Counted from the first letter of the stretch, positions 44,601-53,725 are shown. The stretch is 64,000 nt of DNA from Brevibacillus parabrevis (GCF_003710905.1 NZ_RHHV01000021.1:1-64000); one strand, 5' to 3'. Notes: a model not told the origin generated them from the sequence alone. Program-made: numbers and translations.

Positions 44601-47600
44601 CTGGAGCCGGGGATTGTCCACTGGAACATCCCCGACCCGTGGTGGGAGTGGCTGCTGAACTATCGGACATGGGAAGCGAACCGCAAAATTTTCCTCTATC
44701 CCGAAAATTACCTCGATCCGGCTTATCGCAAAAGCAAAACGAGCCTGTTTGAAGAGCTGGAAAATACGCTCAAGCAGGGCGAGGTGAACGCGCAAACCGT
44801 CGAGCAGGCTTTTACGAAATACTTGGATCGCTTTGCCGAACTGGCCAAGCTGAAGTACGTCGATGCGTATTACGGACATATCGTCGGGGCAGACAAGACC
44901 GAATCGAACCAACTGTTCCTCGTGGCGCGAACCGAAACGCAGCCGTACAAGTATTACTACCTCATTCGCAATCAGGATACGACCTGGTCAGAGTGGCAGG
45001 AGATGGACGTCACGATCAGCGCAGAGACGGTCACGCTCGTCCACGCGTTCAACCGACTGTTCGTCTTTTGGGTCGAGCAAAAGAAGTTTGACAAAAACAA
45101 CGGCAATGAATCGGCGAAAAAAGCGACAAAAGCCGCAATCAAGTACAGCTTTTACAACTTCAGCGGCAAATGGGTCCAACCCCAGACGCTCGCCGACGAC
45201 ATCATCATCAACGTAGAAGGCAGCGCCTATCAGAAAAAGTATGAGAGCTTGCTGCCCGGCTCGTTGTTTGCGCCCAACCAGATCGCCTGGCAAAAAGTGT
45301 ACCCGCTCACGATTCAGAAGGATCAGTTCTGGGTACCGGGCGCAGGGACAAATTCGTTTGAAAAAGTCATTCTGCTTTACGGGCCGATGCTCGATTTGGA
45401 AGCCAGCCCAGCTCTGAACAAGGTCGATGCACCTGACCGTTCCGATGAAACGACCCAGCAGTTTGAGAGTGAACTGTACCAGACGCTGCGCTACTTCTCT
45501 CAGGCAAAATCGCTCTCTTACGACGGCTTGCTTCCGTTGCAGAAGCCGATCGTGATCAACGACGACTTGCAGGTCGGCTTTTTGGCCAATCCGAACGAGT
45601 TCCTGCTGTTTGCCAAAGATTCGGACCAAAGCACGCCACAAGTGCGGACCGAAATTGATCGCAGCGCGGGACGACTCAATCTGATCCAGACGAACCAGCT
45701 TGTGTACGACAACGATTTGGCCGAGCAAATAACCGTTCCTTCGCCTGTGCTTCGTCCTGTGCGCCTGACGGCAAATTCGTTCGTGTCCAGCGAGGTCGGT
45801 ATTGAAAGCGCAGGCTCCACCGCGATTTTCAACCAGTTGGTGGCAGAGGGCTACGTGACAAAAGACGGCTCGATCGATCTGTCGATTCCGTTTGATGACG
45901 TCGCTTCGTCACTGGAGCAAATACTGGACGGTCAGCCTGGCAAAGAAGACAAGCTGTCGGCTTGCATCAAAGTCGTCGGCAGGGCAGTGGGCACGCCATG
46001 GCTGTCTACCGCGATGCGAAACAAAGATTACGGCTTGTTCCCGGTCAAAAATCACCCGTCTGCCTTTGTGTTCCGCGGAGACAAAGAATTTATCCTGCTG
46101 TTGGACGGCGAGCAGCAAACGAGTGCCATCAATCGCTCTCTCTTGAACAACGATACGCTGTTTACGCCTGATTCGTTTGTCTCGGCAGCAGTGGGCATTG
46201 AGAAAACAGGGGCACAAGCGATCTATCAAGCATTGATTACATCCGGTTTCCTGGATGCGCGCGGTCGCCTGGATGAACAGACAGAGCTTGAGGACTTGAC
46301 CGAATTTTTGCAGACGCAATTGGCTATTGAAGATCAGATGTACGCCGTGCGCAACATCCTGATGCACCGCCCGGTTTTCAGCAAAGACGACTTCATCGCC
46401 GCCGCTCCCATCGATATCCAGCAAAGCGGTTCAGAGCTGATTTTCCAGCAACTGATCGCCGCCGGGTATTTGGACAAGACAGGCCGCCTGGATGCCGATA
46501 CGGATTTTTACGAGCTGGAAGAGAGCGTCGCCGATATTTTTCAAGGCCAGCTCAATCCGGACAAAAAAACCCGCTATGTGGTCGATACGCTGTATCAACG
46601 TTCTTTTCCGACGACGGTCGGGTACCTCAATACCGATCCGGCTATCGGCGGCATATACCGCTTCCGGTTCGAAGCGATCCGCCTGACGACAGCTGCCGTG
46701 CATCGGTTGAGCAGCAGGCTGTTTACGGGAGGAGTCGACGCCTTGTTGAGTCTGTCTTCCCAGCAAATTCCGCTGGAGCAAGAGCTGCCTTTTGAACGTT
46801 TTCAGTTTTCGGAAAGCTGGGTCGCGGCACCGGAAGCGCTCGACGGCGCGCAAGTGGACTTTTCCGGGGCATACGGTCCGTATTATTGGGAGCTGTTCTT
46901 CCACGCGCCTTTGTACATCGCCAATTTGCTGAAGACGAACCAGCAGTTCCAGGAAGCGGCGAAATGGTATCAATTCATTTTCAATCCGACCGTTCCCGTG
47001 CAGCCGCTGCAAACCGACTCGTTCCAAAGCTCTACGTTGGGATTGCGCGATTCGCAGCGCATTTACCGGGTGTTAGTCGATCAAAAAATCATTACGGCAG
47101 ATGGGCAAGTCAGTGCGACGTACAACCGCAAGACCAATCTCGCCAAAATTTTGCCGTTTTTAAAAGACAGCCAGGTGACGACGGTCAAAAACATCTTGTG
47201 CAACCATCAGCTAAGCAGTCTCGTCGCCCGCTTCTGGCAGTTCCAGCCGTTCCGCAACCGCACGCTGGAAGCTTTGCGCGAGCAGCTTGGCAATCCGAAC
47301 GAAATCAAGGCGTACAATGATGATCCGTTTGATCCGCATGCGATTGCCCGACTGCGCAACGGCGCCTATGAAAAAGCGGTGGTCATGCAATACATCGACA
47401 ACTTGTTGCAGTGGGGAGACTCGCAGTTTGCCCAGTACACGTGGGAATCGATCATTGCAGCTACGATGCATTACGTGTACGCCTACAACCTGCTCGGAGA
47501 AAGACCGCAAAATCTCGGGAAATGCCCGGATGCCGCGCCGCTTACCTTTGCGGAAATCTACAGTCGTTACCAGGAAAACATTCCGCAGTTTTTGATTGAG

Positions 47601-49880
47601 CTGGAGCACGATCAGGACAAGACGGATTCGCTGTTTGCTTTTGCGCCGATCAATGCGCTGGACACGTATTTCTGCGTGCCGGAAAACAAACAATTCAGCG
47701 GGTATTGGGACTTGGTGGAGGATCGTTTGTACAAAATTCGCCACGGGCTTAATCTGCAAGGCATTCCGCAGCCGCTCGCCCTGTTTGAACCGCCGCTTGA
47801 TCCGATGCAGCTCGTGCGTGCGGCCAGTGCCGGACAGGATGTGCTCAGCGCTTTGACGCAGTCCCGGGCGGAAATTCCGTTTTACCGCTTCAGCTATCTG
47901 CTAGAGAGAGCGAAAAGCATGACTTCCACGCTGATTCAGCTGGGGAGTACCTTGCTGTCGACGCTGGAGAAAAAAGACGCCGAATCGCTCGCGCTGTTGC
48001 GCTCTGCCCAGGAAAAGCAACTGCTCAATCTGACCACGATGATCAAAGAGAAGCAGATCGAGGAGCTGGGCGAAATCATCGCTTCGCTTGAACAGAGCAA
48101 AGAAGGAGCGAAAACCCGGTTCGATCATTACTCGCGACTGTTTAATGAAAACCTGAACGCCCTGGAAGTAACCGACCTGACACTGCGCAGCACAGCGATT
48201 TACCAGCAAATCGCCGGAGTTGCCCTGAAAGGCTTGAGTATTCCCGGCTTCCTCGCTCCGAAAATTTTCGGACTGGCGAACGGCAACATGCAGTTTGGGG
48301 ATGCGATCAATGCGGGGGCGCAAGTGGCGGACGGAACGGCGCAAATTCTCGACCATATGGCAGGCTTGATGAGCACGGGCGCGCAATACATGCGGCGCAG
48401 GGAAGAGTGGGCGTTGCAGCGCGATGTGGCATCCTACGAAATCGCCCAGATGGACAAGCAAATCGCAGGCTCGAAAATTCGCCAGGACATGCTCCGCCGG
48501 GAACTGGAGATCCACCAAAAAGGGATCGAGCAGGCCAAAGATTACGAGGATTACTTGAAGGCGAAATTCACCAACGAAGAGCTGTACCAATGGATGGTGG
48601 GACGCCTGTCCTCGGTCTATTTCCAAACGTATCGCATCGCGCTCGATATGGCGATCTCTGCCCAAAAGTCGTTCCAGTACGAATTGAATCGCAACGACCA
48701 GTTTTTGCAGTTTGATTATTGGGACAGCCTGCACCGGGGCTTGACCGCAGGCGAAGGCTTGCAGCTCTCGCTTGCGCAAATGGAAAAGGCGTATATGGAG
48801 CAAAACTCGCGCGATTACGAGATCGAAAAGACGATTTCGTTGCTCCATCTCGATCCGGAAGCGTTTTTGGCCTTCAAGGATGGCTCGAAAGGCGGCAAGA
48901 AAGGCGAGCTGACTTTTACGCTGTCGGAAAAGCTGTTTGATTTCGACTTCCCCGGCCACTACAGCCGCAAAATCAAATCGATTTCCGTGACGATTCCGGC
49001 GATTGTCGGTCCGTACCAAAATGTGAACGCCACTTTGACTCAAAACAGCTACCAAATTGTCCGCGATGCGAAGCCAGGTGCCGTCCAGCACTTGATCGAT
49101 CCGAACCAGCCTGCGCCAACCGACGGCTCGCTTATTTTCGGCACGTCGCCTTACCAGCGAATCGCCCTGTCGCGGGGGATGAACGATCCAGGCTTGTTCA
49201 TGCTTGACTGGCGGGATGAGCGGTACTTGCCTTTCGAAGGCACCGGAGCCGTATCCAACTGGACGCTGAGCTTGCCGCCCGAGACGAACCGGATTGATTT
49301 CGGCAGCATTTCCGACATTTTGCTGAAAATCCAATACACAGCCAAGGACGGCGGTCAAGACTTTGCCAACCAGGTGAAGAGCATGCTTGCGAGCCAACAG
49401 CCGCCTTACCCGTATACGCCAGCCAAGATTATCGATTTGAAGCAAGCTTTCCCGGGTGACTGGTCGCGTTTTTGGACAAGTCCGCCGCAAGCGGGCGTCA
49501 AGAGCATCCGTTTTGCGCTCGCCGATGCCGTTATTTTGCCGAACTTGAAAGATGTGCGCTTTTTATCGGCGGCTGTCTTTTTGCAAACGCCAGACGGCAA
49601 GCTGATCGCGGACAAGGATAGTTCGACGCATTTCTTGCAATTGCAAATCGGCGACGAAGCTGCGAAGCCGATTCCAATCGCGAACAATTACGGTTCAGTC
49701 GATCTGTCCGATGTTCCGCTGTCGGCGTCTTCTGCCCAACTTCAATTCCACCTCGCTGAGCTGCCGGATGGCCTTGTTACTAGCGATGCGGCGAGCGGAG
49801 AAAGGGAGGTGGATCGAAACAGCTTGCTCGGCATCGTCGTGATTTTTACGTACCAGTCCAATGTTTTTGCAACGAAGTAA
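41658..49880 (+). CDS. TcA component of an insecticidal Tc toxin complex
   Basis: A 2740-residue protein of the TcdA/XptA type. The N terminus holds the VRP1-like region (SLPSYDELFGSLNYCECQD, FGPAAYFVDLMRVIEQY). The middle has the neuraminidase-like and receptor-region segments and the typical FSGAYGPYYWELFFHAPLYI. A helical shaft covers about 2080-2350 and the C-terminal TcB-binding domain includes FDFPGHYSRKIKSISVTIPA (about 2435). By family knowledge five copies form the channel that injects the TcC effector. Unusually it carries four copies of a roughly 60-residue module between about 1374 and 1852. GAGGAG precedes the ATG, 24 bases after the TcB-TcC gene. Confidence 0.92.
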   Translation: MNDQSFSPIDSPSLARFFAQNPDIHAATFPFHKEEAVAQLNWEGIDRQEAIPELRAYQRLLQIYPDPQVAKLLLQTDVTDAPPPALLKSAAAASARSERFDSAHKITSLSREHFLAKVGPQLGESGPQKAGEIYDNAAHIRNQTMHVWANLVQLQAPHYQALSVNATSPDILDHYTSLPSYDELFGSLNYCECQDCQSIFGPAAYFVDLMRVIEQYVTKPNAKEIDKGMSLLERRADLAKIELTCENTNKTMPYLTIVNERLEEAVQEAWGGQDKLYPSLAKASYPSALPFHLPLAKIRIYLQRLSVQLEAVYRTLPSQPKDVAAHTLGLSPEEWQLIATSESDVQKLQTYFGVSDLAQLTDASVFCKKTGLKVTDLRQLLEQDLSADEQKAGIANNFFINRDLAAPVALVLAEDSSQLQNLVPKALDRIHRFLRLTRKLGWSYAELDWVLHVLNPDTVALDEAALIGIAAIEKLRRDTGLSVLAACALLYDLKTYGDALFDQVYNGSGMSVYHPKDAGSENYRWNQLYKQDAAVWKIGATDEANRKQAGRIAGGLGLQQDDLSALAEALFGASAEVSLTVANLSKLYQHVKLAALLKLPVAQYIKFRQLTGTSFAERQSAAQISDLLGQASQLRRMNLQVYELDYVMNAVTSPFVQVAYQDKDVDPWLKNLPALTASTAEDADQQKKEQEEKIRQQIASFLSARTEQIDHLLHLAGRQEVADLFLSEKSKKEAVQLLQLLSRWLLLTRKLRLTNDELDNLGDAKAAYGIADVSALTLKNILDLGRWKELRASFADTTGNLFAFMSAASDEQRASALADLTGRPLGQISRLLGLFAAAGNRVDQLAATSRAIDLLGATGADPEFLLHLQSVCTKGVDEAWDDYEKTADDLLALVRARLAVANWDECFAQIDGEIQEQKRTVLIATALVELPKTPERAWITNSRRLYEYLLIDVEMGGTTRISYIKEALNAAQLYLSRCRELLEPGIVHWNIPDPWWEWLLNYRTWEANRKIFLYPENYLDPAYRKSKTSLFEELENTLKQGEVNAQTVEQAFTKYLDRFAELAKLKYVDAYYGHIVGADKTESNQLFLVARTETQPYKYYYLIRNQDTTWSEWQEMDVTISAETVTLVHAFNRLFVFWVEQKKFDKNNGNESAKKATKAAIKYSFYNFSGKWVQPQTLADDIIINVEGSAYQKKYESLLPGSLFAPNQIAWQKVYPLTIQKDQFWVPGAGTNSFEKVILLYGPMLDLEASPALNKVDAPDRSDETTQQFESELYQTLRYFSQAKSLSYDGLLPLQKPIVINDDLQVGFLANPNEFLLFAKDSDQSTPQVRTEIDRSAGRLNLIQTNQLVYDNDLAEQITVPSPVLRPVRLTANSFVSSEVGIESAGSTAIFNQLVAEGYVTKDGSIDLSIPFDDVASSLEQILDGQPGKEDKLSACIKVVGRAVGTPWLSTAMRNKDYGLFPVKNHPSAFVFRGDKEFILLLDGEQQTSAINRSLLNNDTLFTPDSFVSAAVGIEKTGAQAIYQALITSGFLDARGRLDEQTELEDLTEFLQTQLAIEDQMYAVRNILMHRPVFSKDDFIAAAPIDIQQSGSELIFQQLIAAGYLDKTGRLDADTDFYELEESVADIFQGQLNPDKKTRYVVDTLYQRSFPTTVGYLNTDPAIGGIYRFRFEAIRLTTAAVHRLSSRLFTGGVDALLSLSSQQIPLEQELPFERFQFSESWVAAPEALDGAQVDFSGAYGPYYWELFFHAPLYIANLLKTNQQFQEAAKWYQFIFNPTVPVQPLQTDSFQSSTLGLRDSQRIYRVLVDQKIITADGQVSATYNRKTNLAKILPFLKDSQVTTVKNILCNHQLSSLVARFWQFQPFRNRTLEALREQLGNPNEIKAYNDDPFDPHAIARLRNGAYEKAVVMQYIDNLLQWGDSQFAQYTWESIIAATMHYVYAYNLLGERPQNLGKCPDAAPLTFAEIYSRYQENIPQFLIELEHDQDKTDSLFAFAPINALDTYFCVPENKQFSGYWDLVEDRLYKIRHGLNLQGIPQPLALFEPPLDPMQLVRAASAGQDVLSALTQSRAEIPFYRFSYLLERAKSMTSTLIQLGSTLLSTLEKKDAESLALLRSAQEKQLLNLTTMIKEKQIEELGEIIASLEQSKEGAKTRFDHYSRLFNENLNALEVTDLTLRSTAIYQQIAGVALKGLSIPGFLAPKIFGLANGNMQFGDAINAGAQVADGTAQILDHMAGLMSTGAQYMRRREEWALQRDVASYEIAQMDKQIAGSKIRQDMLRRELEIHQKGIEQAKDYEDYLKAKFTNEELYQWMVGRLSSVYFQTYRIALDMAISAQKSFQYELNRNDQFLQFDYWDSLHRGLTAGEGLQLSLAQMEKAYMEQNSRDYEIEKTISLLHLDPEAFLAFKDGSKGGKKGELTFTLSEKLFDFDFPGHYSRKIKSISVTIPAIVGPYQNVNATLTQNSYQIVRDAKPGAVQHLIDPNQPAPTDGSLIFGTSPYQRIALSRGMNDPGLFMLDWRDERYLPFEGTGAVSNWTLSLPPETNRIDFGSISDILLKIQYTAKDGGQDFANQVKSMLASQQPPYPYTPAKIIDLKQAFPGDWSRFWTSPPQAGVKSIRFALADAVILPNLKDVRFLSAAVFLQTPDGKLIADKDSSTHFLQLQIGDEAAKPIPIANNYGSVDLSDVPLSASSAQLQFHLAELPDGLVTSDAASGEREVDRNSLLGIVVIFTYQSNVFATK
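45777..47215 (+). repeat. Four copies of a roughly 60-residue module inside TcA
   Basis: Coding copies at about 45777-45980, 46166-46371, 46380-46605 and 47017-47215. Each starts with (D/N)xF and has a core such as IFNQLVAEGYVTKDG, IYQALITSGFLDARG, IFQQLIAAGYLDKTG or IYRVLVDQKIITADG, then an acidic helix and a final hydrophobic helix ending in Arg/His. DNA identity is low, so the duplication is old. A fifth copy lies in the downstream Hint protein. Confidence 0.75.
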
Positions 49881-49928
49881 GCGAGCGTAACAAGATGTTT
49901 TTGCGATGAAAAAGGAGGAAACAAACAG

Positions 49929-52079
49929 ATGGCATGGGAAAATTGTCTGGAAAATTTGCGGGTATCACTGGCTCCGAAACAAGTTTTGGACATGGATACG
50001 ATCGATTGGAAACAGGTCAATCAAGATGCTTTGGACAACGACGGCTTTAAAAAAGGCGATCCGTACTATCTCGCCTGCCAGGGCCGCCATTGCACGGAGA
50101 ACGTCAACCAGACTCCTCAGGAGCACGCTTTGTGCCAGTGCAAGGACATCAATGGCAAGCCGTTGCCGGATTGCAAACCGCCAAGCTTTTTGTATCCGTT
50201 CAACGCGTCCGTGTGCGTGAACATCGAGACAAAAGAATTTAACTCCAAAAGCGGACGTTCTTGCACGAAGCAAGGAGATAGCTGGTATCAGCTGACGTGC
50301 TATTGCTGCTGCTCGTGCTTTGCGTACGGCACACAAATCGGCATCCCGGAAGGCTCCAAGGCAATCGAGCAGTTCAGCATCGGCGATCAGGTGCTGACGG
50401 CAAACGTAACGGCTCATGGTGACGGTGTGAATCTGAGCTGGACTCCGGCAACGGTGTCGTTCAGCAGCGGAACCGGGCCGGACGGCTATCAGCCGACGAT
50501 GGTATTCATCCGCCACGGCGGCGCAGGCTCGATCATCGTGACGCCTGACCATCTGTTCTTGATGCCAAACGGAAAGCTGAAACGCGCGAACCGACTGGTG
50601 CCGGGAGTTGATTTCCTCGTTTCCGCGGAAGGCGTGCCTGTGGAAATCAACGAAGTCAGCCTGGGAGAGTACCGCGGAGGCGTCCACCACATCGCGACAG
50701 ACAAGGAGTTTAGCGGAGAAATCAGCGGTCACCTGCTGATCTCGGAAGGTATCGTTTCCGGCGATTTCAACTTGCAAATTCACGCGGCCGCCTTGAAAGA
50801 AGCCTTTTTCGTGGACGATCACGACGAGCTTCCAACGATTGGCCAACCAGAATACGAGCAAACGAACACAGAGCTGTTGAGCGACGAGTACACGAGCTTC
50901 CTGCTCATGGCTGGTGACGATGACGAGAAAAAAATCGTTCCGCATACCCGCAAGTTTTATGTACACGGCAAACATACGACAGTCATCCCGAATGACGCGG
51001 CATCGTATTTGAGCCAGGCGCAAGCAGTAGACGTCGGCAATCATGCACCGAAGTACGACTTCTCGGAAGTGGGCATCGGCTATGCGACTGTCTCCTATGC
51101 CTTGAAGCTGTTCCAAGGCTTCTATCCGGACATCGTCTTCCATCACGATGTGGGCCGCATGGAAACAAACGCGTATGCTTTCGAACAGTACGGCAAACAA
51201 GTGGTTGTCATCACAGGCGGAATGACGAGAATCAAGGGGTTTGGGCTGGAAGGAATCGTTACGATTCTCGCGCACATGATCGCCCGTCTGCAAAAAATCC
51301 AGCCGCAAGACGAGCTGGGCTACACGTCTGTCGCGATGGCGGATTACTACAGCACCAGCGTGCTGCGCAACGTCTTCTTCGGCAATATGTACGTGACGAC
51401 TTTCGAGAGCGGAATCAAGCAAATCGCCGAGCTGGTGCTCGACAGCATCGATGAAGAAAATGACGCATACGAGGGAGATCCGTTCGCGCCTACCCGCGAA
51501 GTGCGGATCGATTCCATCACAGCCGGAAATACGATGAATTTCCCGCCGGAAGAAGCAGGCGGCCCTGTTCTCGAAGGACTGGAAGTCACGGCGGCAACTG
51601 CGGTACTGCCTGTTTTGACACCGCGTCACTTCGTTACGGATGACATCTCCGAGGAGATGGCCGAAGAGGTGTATCAGTCGCTTGTTGCGGCCAAGGTGCT
51701 CAGCGAAGAGGGCGAGCTGACAGCCGAAGTATCGGTCGACACGGATTTGTCCGCTTTGTTCAGCGAGCAGTCGGAAGGTTTGAAACGATTGTTGACGGAA
51801 GAAGTCCGCTACATTTTGCTGCATGCGACGTCGACGGTTTCCGTTACGTTCAACTTGCCGCTGTCTACCGGAACGGCATTCGATCCGAAGGCGTTTTTGA
51901 TCAGCCCGGAAGCCAAAGTGAAATTCGTCCGTTTGGGCGAGGATACAAACACACTGCTGATCTCCGCTTCCTTGCAAAAAGAGGTGGAGTACACGATTAC
52001 GGTTCCACGGATTCTCAAATCGGATAATGGCTCTACGCTGAACCCAGACAAGAAAACGGCGACATTCACTCTGGCCTAA
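49929..52079 (+). CDS. Tc-operon Hint-domain protein with degenerate zincin-like segment
   Basis: A 716-residue protein without a signal peptide. Residues 1-130 are Cys-rich (13 Cys, ending CYCCCSC). A Hint autoprocessing domain runs about 130-280: nucleophile-position Cys130 in CFAYGTQIGIP, then T205-P-D-H208, and GHLLISEGIVSGDF with His268. Residues about 340-530 look like an M48-type metalloprotease (VVVITGGMTRIKGFGLEGIV), but HExxH is replaced by H449-M-I-A-R453, so catalysis is unlikely. Residues 568-635 repeat the TcA module (VYQSLVAAKVLSEEG). The C-terminal 80 residues resemble an SbsA Ig-like domain. AAAAAGGAGG precedes the ATG, 48 bases after tcA. Function unknown; an accessory toxin component is inferred. 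Confidence 0.75.
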   Translation: MAWENCLENLRVSLAPKQVLDMDTIDWKQVNQDALDNDGFKKGDPYYLACQGRHCTENVNQTPQEHALCQCKDINGKPLPDCKPPSFLYPFNASVCVNIETKEFNSKSGRSCTKQGDSWYQLTCYCCCSCFAYGTQIGIPEGSKAIEQFSIGDQVLTANVTAHGDGVNLSWTPATVSFSSGTGPDGYQPTMVFIRHGGAGSIIVTPDHLFLMPNGKLKRANRLVPGVDFLVSAEGVPVEINEVSLGEYRGGVHHIATDKEFSGEISGHLLISEGIVSGDFNLQIHAAALKEAFFVDDHDELPTIGQPEYEQTNTELLSDEYTSFLLMAGDDDEKKIVPHTRKFYVHGKHTTVIPNDAASYLSQAQAVDVGNHAPKYDFSEVGIGYATVSYALKLFQGFYPDIVFHHDVGRMETNAYAFEQYGKQVVVITGGMTRIKGFGLEGIVTILAHMIARLQKIQPQDELGYTSVAMADYYSTSVLRNVFFGNMYVTTFESGIKQIAELVLDSIDEENDAYEGDPFAPTREVRIDSITAGNTMNFPPEEAGGPVLEGLEVTAATAVLPVLTPRHFVTDDISEEMAEEVYQSLVAAKVLSEEGELTAEVSVDTDLSALFSEQSEGLKRLLTEEVRYILLHATSTVSVTFNLPLSTGTAFDPKAFLISPEAKVKFVRLGEDTNTLLISASLQKEVEYTITVPRILKSDNGSTLNPDKKTATFTLA

Positions 52080-52118
52080 CCCGGCATCGAGAATGAAAGA
52101 AGACGGAGGAGAGGAATT

Positions 52119-52667
52119 ATGGGAGCAATCGAGGAACTCCGTGAGCACCAGGGAACAGTAGCGGACAAGTGCCGGGAAATGGGCGAACTGCTCGGACTGT
52201 CCGAGCCGGTTTCCGAGCTAGTTTTGCAAGCTGCGCTACACGACTCATCGTACGCCCACAACTTGCTGGCGACTCGACGGAACGCTGCCTTTTTGCAATA
52301 CTTGCTAGCCAATCCTCCTGCTGTGCCCAAGCAGCAGGAGGTGGAAGCGAAGACTTCGCTGCAACTGGTCAAGAAAGCATCGGAGGCTATGTGGAAATGG
52401 GCCAAGACCGGCTTTTCCACGGTCGATGAAGCTGTGTTGCAAAAGCGGTACAACACCTGCATGCAATGCCCGAACCTCCAGGATCAAACGGAGCAAATCG
52501 TCTACAAAGTCTTTTCCGGCACCAAGCAAGCAGAAGAAAAAATATGTAGTTTATGCGGATGCGTGGTAGCAAACAAAGTGCGCTTGCCCACCGAAGCTTG
52601 TCCGGATCGTCATCCGCATTTGCCTGGCGTCAACCGCTGGGAAGAACCGATCGAACAAAGAGGCTAG
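52119..52667 (+). CDS. Small Cys-rich (probable zinc-ribbon) protein, last gene of the Tc operon
   Basis: A 182-residue protein. The N-terminal 100 residues are helical. The C-terminal 70 contain CMQCPNLQD (Cys114, Cys117), ICSLCGCVVANK and EACPDRHPHLPG, a pattern CxxC...CxxCxC...C that suggests one or two zinc sites. I do not recognise the family, though similar CxxCP/CGC/CP ribbons occur in phage-like small proteins. CGGAGGAGAGG precedes the ATG, 39 bases after the Hint gene, so it is very likely cotranscribed. A role in assembly or processing of the Cys-rich Hint protein is speculation. Confidence 0.7.
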   Translation: MGAIEELREHQGTVADKCREMGELLGLSEPVSELVLQAALHDSSYAHNLLATRRNAAFLQYLLANPPAVPKQQEVEAKTSLQLVKKASEAMWKWAKTGFSTVDEAVLQKRYNTCMQCPNLQDQTEQIVYKVFSGTKQAEEKICSLCGCVVANKVRLPTEACPDRHPHLPGVNRWEEPIEQRG

Positions 52668-52727
52668 TTGTTGAAAAAGCGAACAGCGGTAGTCCATTTT
52701 GTTGCGATAGCAAGGCGAAAGGAAGCG

Positions 52728-52756
52728 AAAAGGCACTCTATGCGGAGTGCCTTTTT
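52728..52756. terminator. Terminator ending the Tc operon
   Basis: AAAAGGCACTC / GAGTGCCTTTTT with a 6-base loop. It can also serve the converging aldo/keto reductase gene. Confidence 0.85.
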
Positions 52757-52798
52757 GATCGTGCGGTTTTCATGCTTTTCTTGTGTTTTTCTCGTGCT

Positions 52799-53725
52799 TT
52801 ACGGAATGAGATTGCCCGCTGCTTTGTAGATGCGGTACCATTCTTCTCTGGTCAAGGTCAAGTCTGCGCCTTTGCACGCATCTTTCAGCCTTTGGACATT
52901 GGTCGTTCCGAGCACTACCTGAATCTTGGCCGGATGGCGCGTAATCCACGCTACGGCGACAGCGGTATTTGTCACCTCGTATTTTTCTGCAATGTTGTCG
53001 ATTACTTTGTTCAGTTCAGGGAACCGGATCAGATCGCCGAGAAACGGACCGTCGAACATCCCGTGCTGGAACGGCGACCACGCTTGCATCGTCATGTCGT
53101 GCAAGCGGCAGTATTCAAGAATGCTGCTGTCGCGGTTAAGCGATTGGTCTGTCTTCATATTCAGGGAGATGCCCGAATCAATCAAAGGCGTGTGCACGAT
53201 GCTGAACTGAATCTGGTTGACGACCAGCTTTTGCGGTATGTACTTTTGCAACAGTTGAATTTGCGCAGGATTGTGGTTGGACACTCCGAAGTGTCTTACT
53301 TTTCCCTGGGTTTGCAACTGCTCAAACGCTTCTGCGACTTCTTCCGGCTCCATGAGCGGATCAGGACGATGGAGGAGGAGGATATCCAAATATTCCGTTT
53401 TCAATCGACGCAAAATGCCGTCGACGGACGCAAGAATATGCTCCTTGGAAAAATCGTAGTAATTTTCTTTGGAACGGATGCCGCATTTGCTCTGCAAAAT
53501 CATGTTCTCGCGGATCGACGGGTTCATCTGGATCGCTTCGGCAAAATGCTCCTCGCAGCGGCCTTGTCCGTAAATATCTGCGTGGTCAAAAATATTGATG
53601 CCTTCTTCAAGCGCTGTGTGGATCAACTTTTCCGCATCGGGGAGGGAAAGCTGCGTCAGCCGCATGTTGCCCATGATCATGCTGGATGCGTGCAGTTCGG
53701 TATGTTTGATCGGATAAACCTTCAC
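52799..53725 (-). CDS. Aldo/keto reductase, YdhF-like
   Basis: A 308-residue TIM-barrel NADPH oxidoreductase. The catalytic Asp/Tyr region reads NIFDHADIYGQGRCEEHF; the Lys region is ENMILQSKCGI and the His region LLLHRPDPL. The start is set at GTG 53725 behind ATGGAGGAATCC; an ATG at 53761 would add 12 residues not typical of the family and has no ribosome site. It stands alone, converging on the Tc operon terminator. Substrate unknown. Confidence 0.88.
   Translation of the reverse strand: MKVYPIKHTELHASSMIMGNMRLTQLSLPDAEKLIHTALEEGINIFDHADIYGQGRCEEHFAEAIQMNPSIRENMILQSKCGIRSKENYYDFSKEHILASVDGILRRLKTEYLDILLLHRPDPLMEPEEVAEAFEQLQTQGKVRHFGVSNHNPAQIQLLQKYIPQKLVVNQIQFSIVHTPLIDSGISLNMKTDQSLNRDSSILEYCRLHDMTMQAWSPFQHGMFDGPFLGDLIRFPELNKVIDNIAEKYEVTNTAVAVAWITRHPAKIQVVLGTTNVQRLKDACKGADLTLTREEWYRIYKAAGNLIP

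Noticed and set aside
47901..49490. 529-codon minus-strand frame inside tcA
   Set aside because: Shadow of the TcA shaft and C-terminal region; no start signal or recognisable domain.
41658..49880. TcA modules as a CRISPR-like or DNA-level tandem repeat
   Set aside because: Similarity is at protein level only; spacing and DNA sequence differ, so this is an old domain duplication and not a DNA repeat array.
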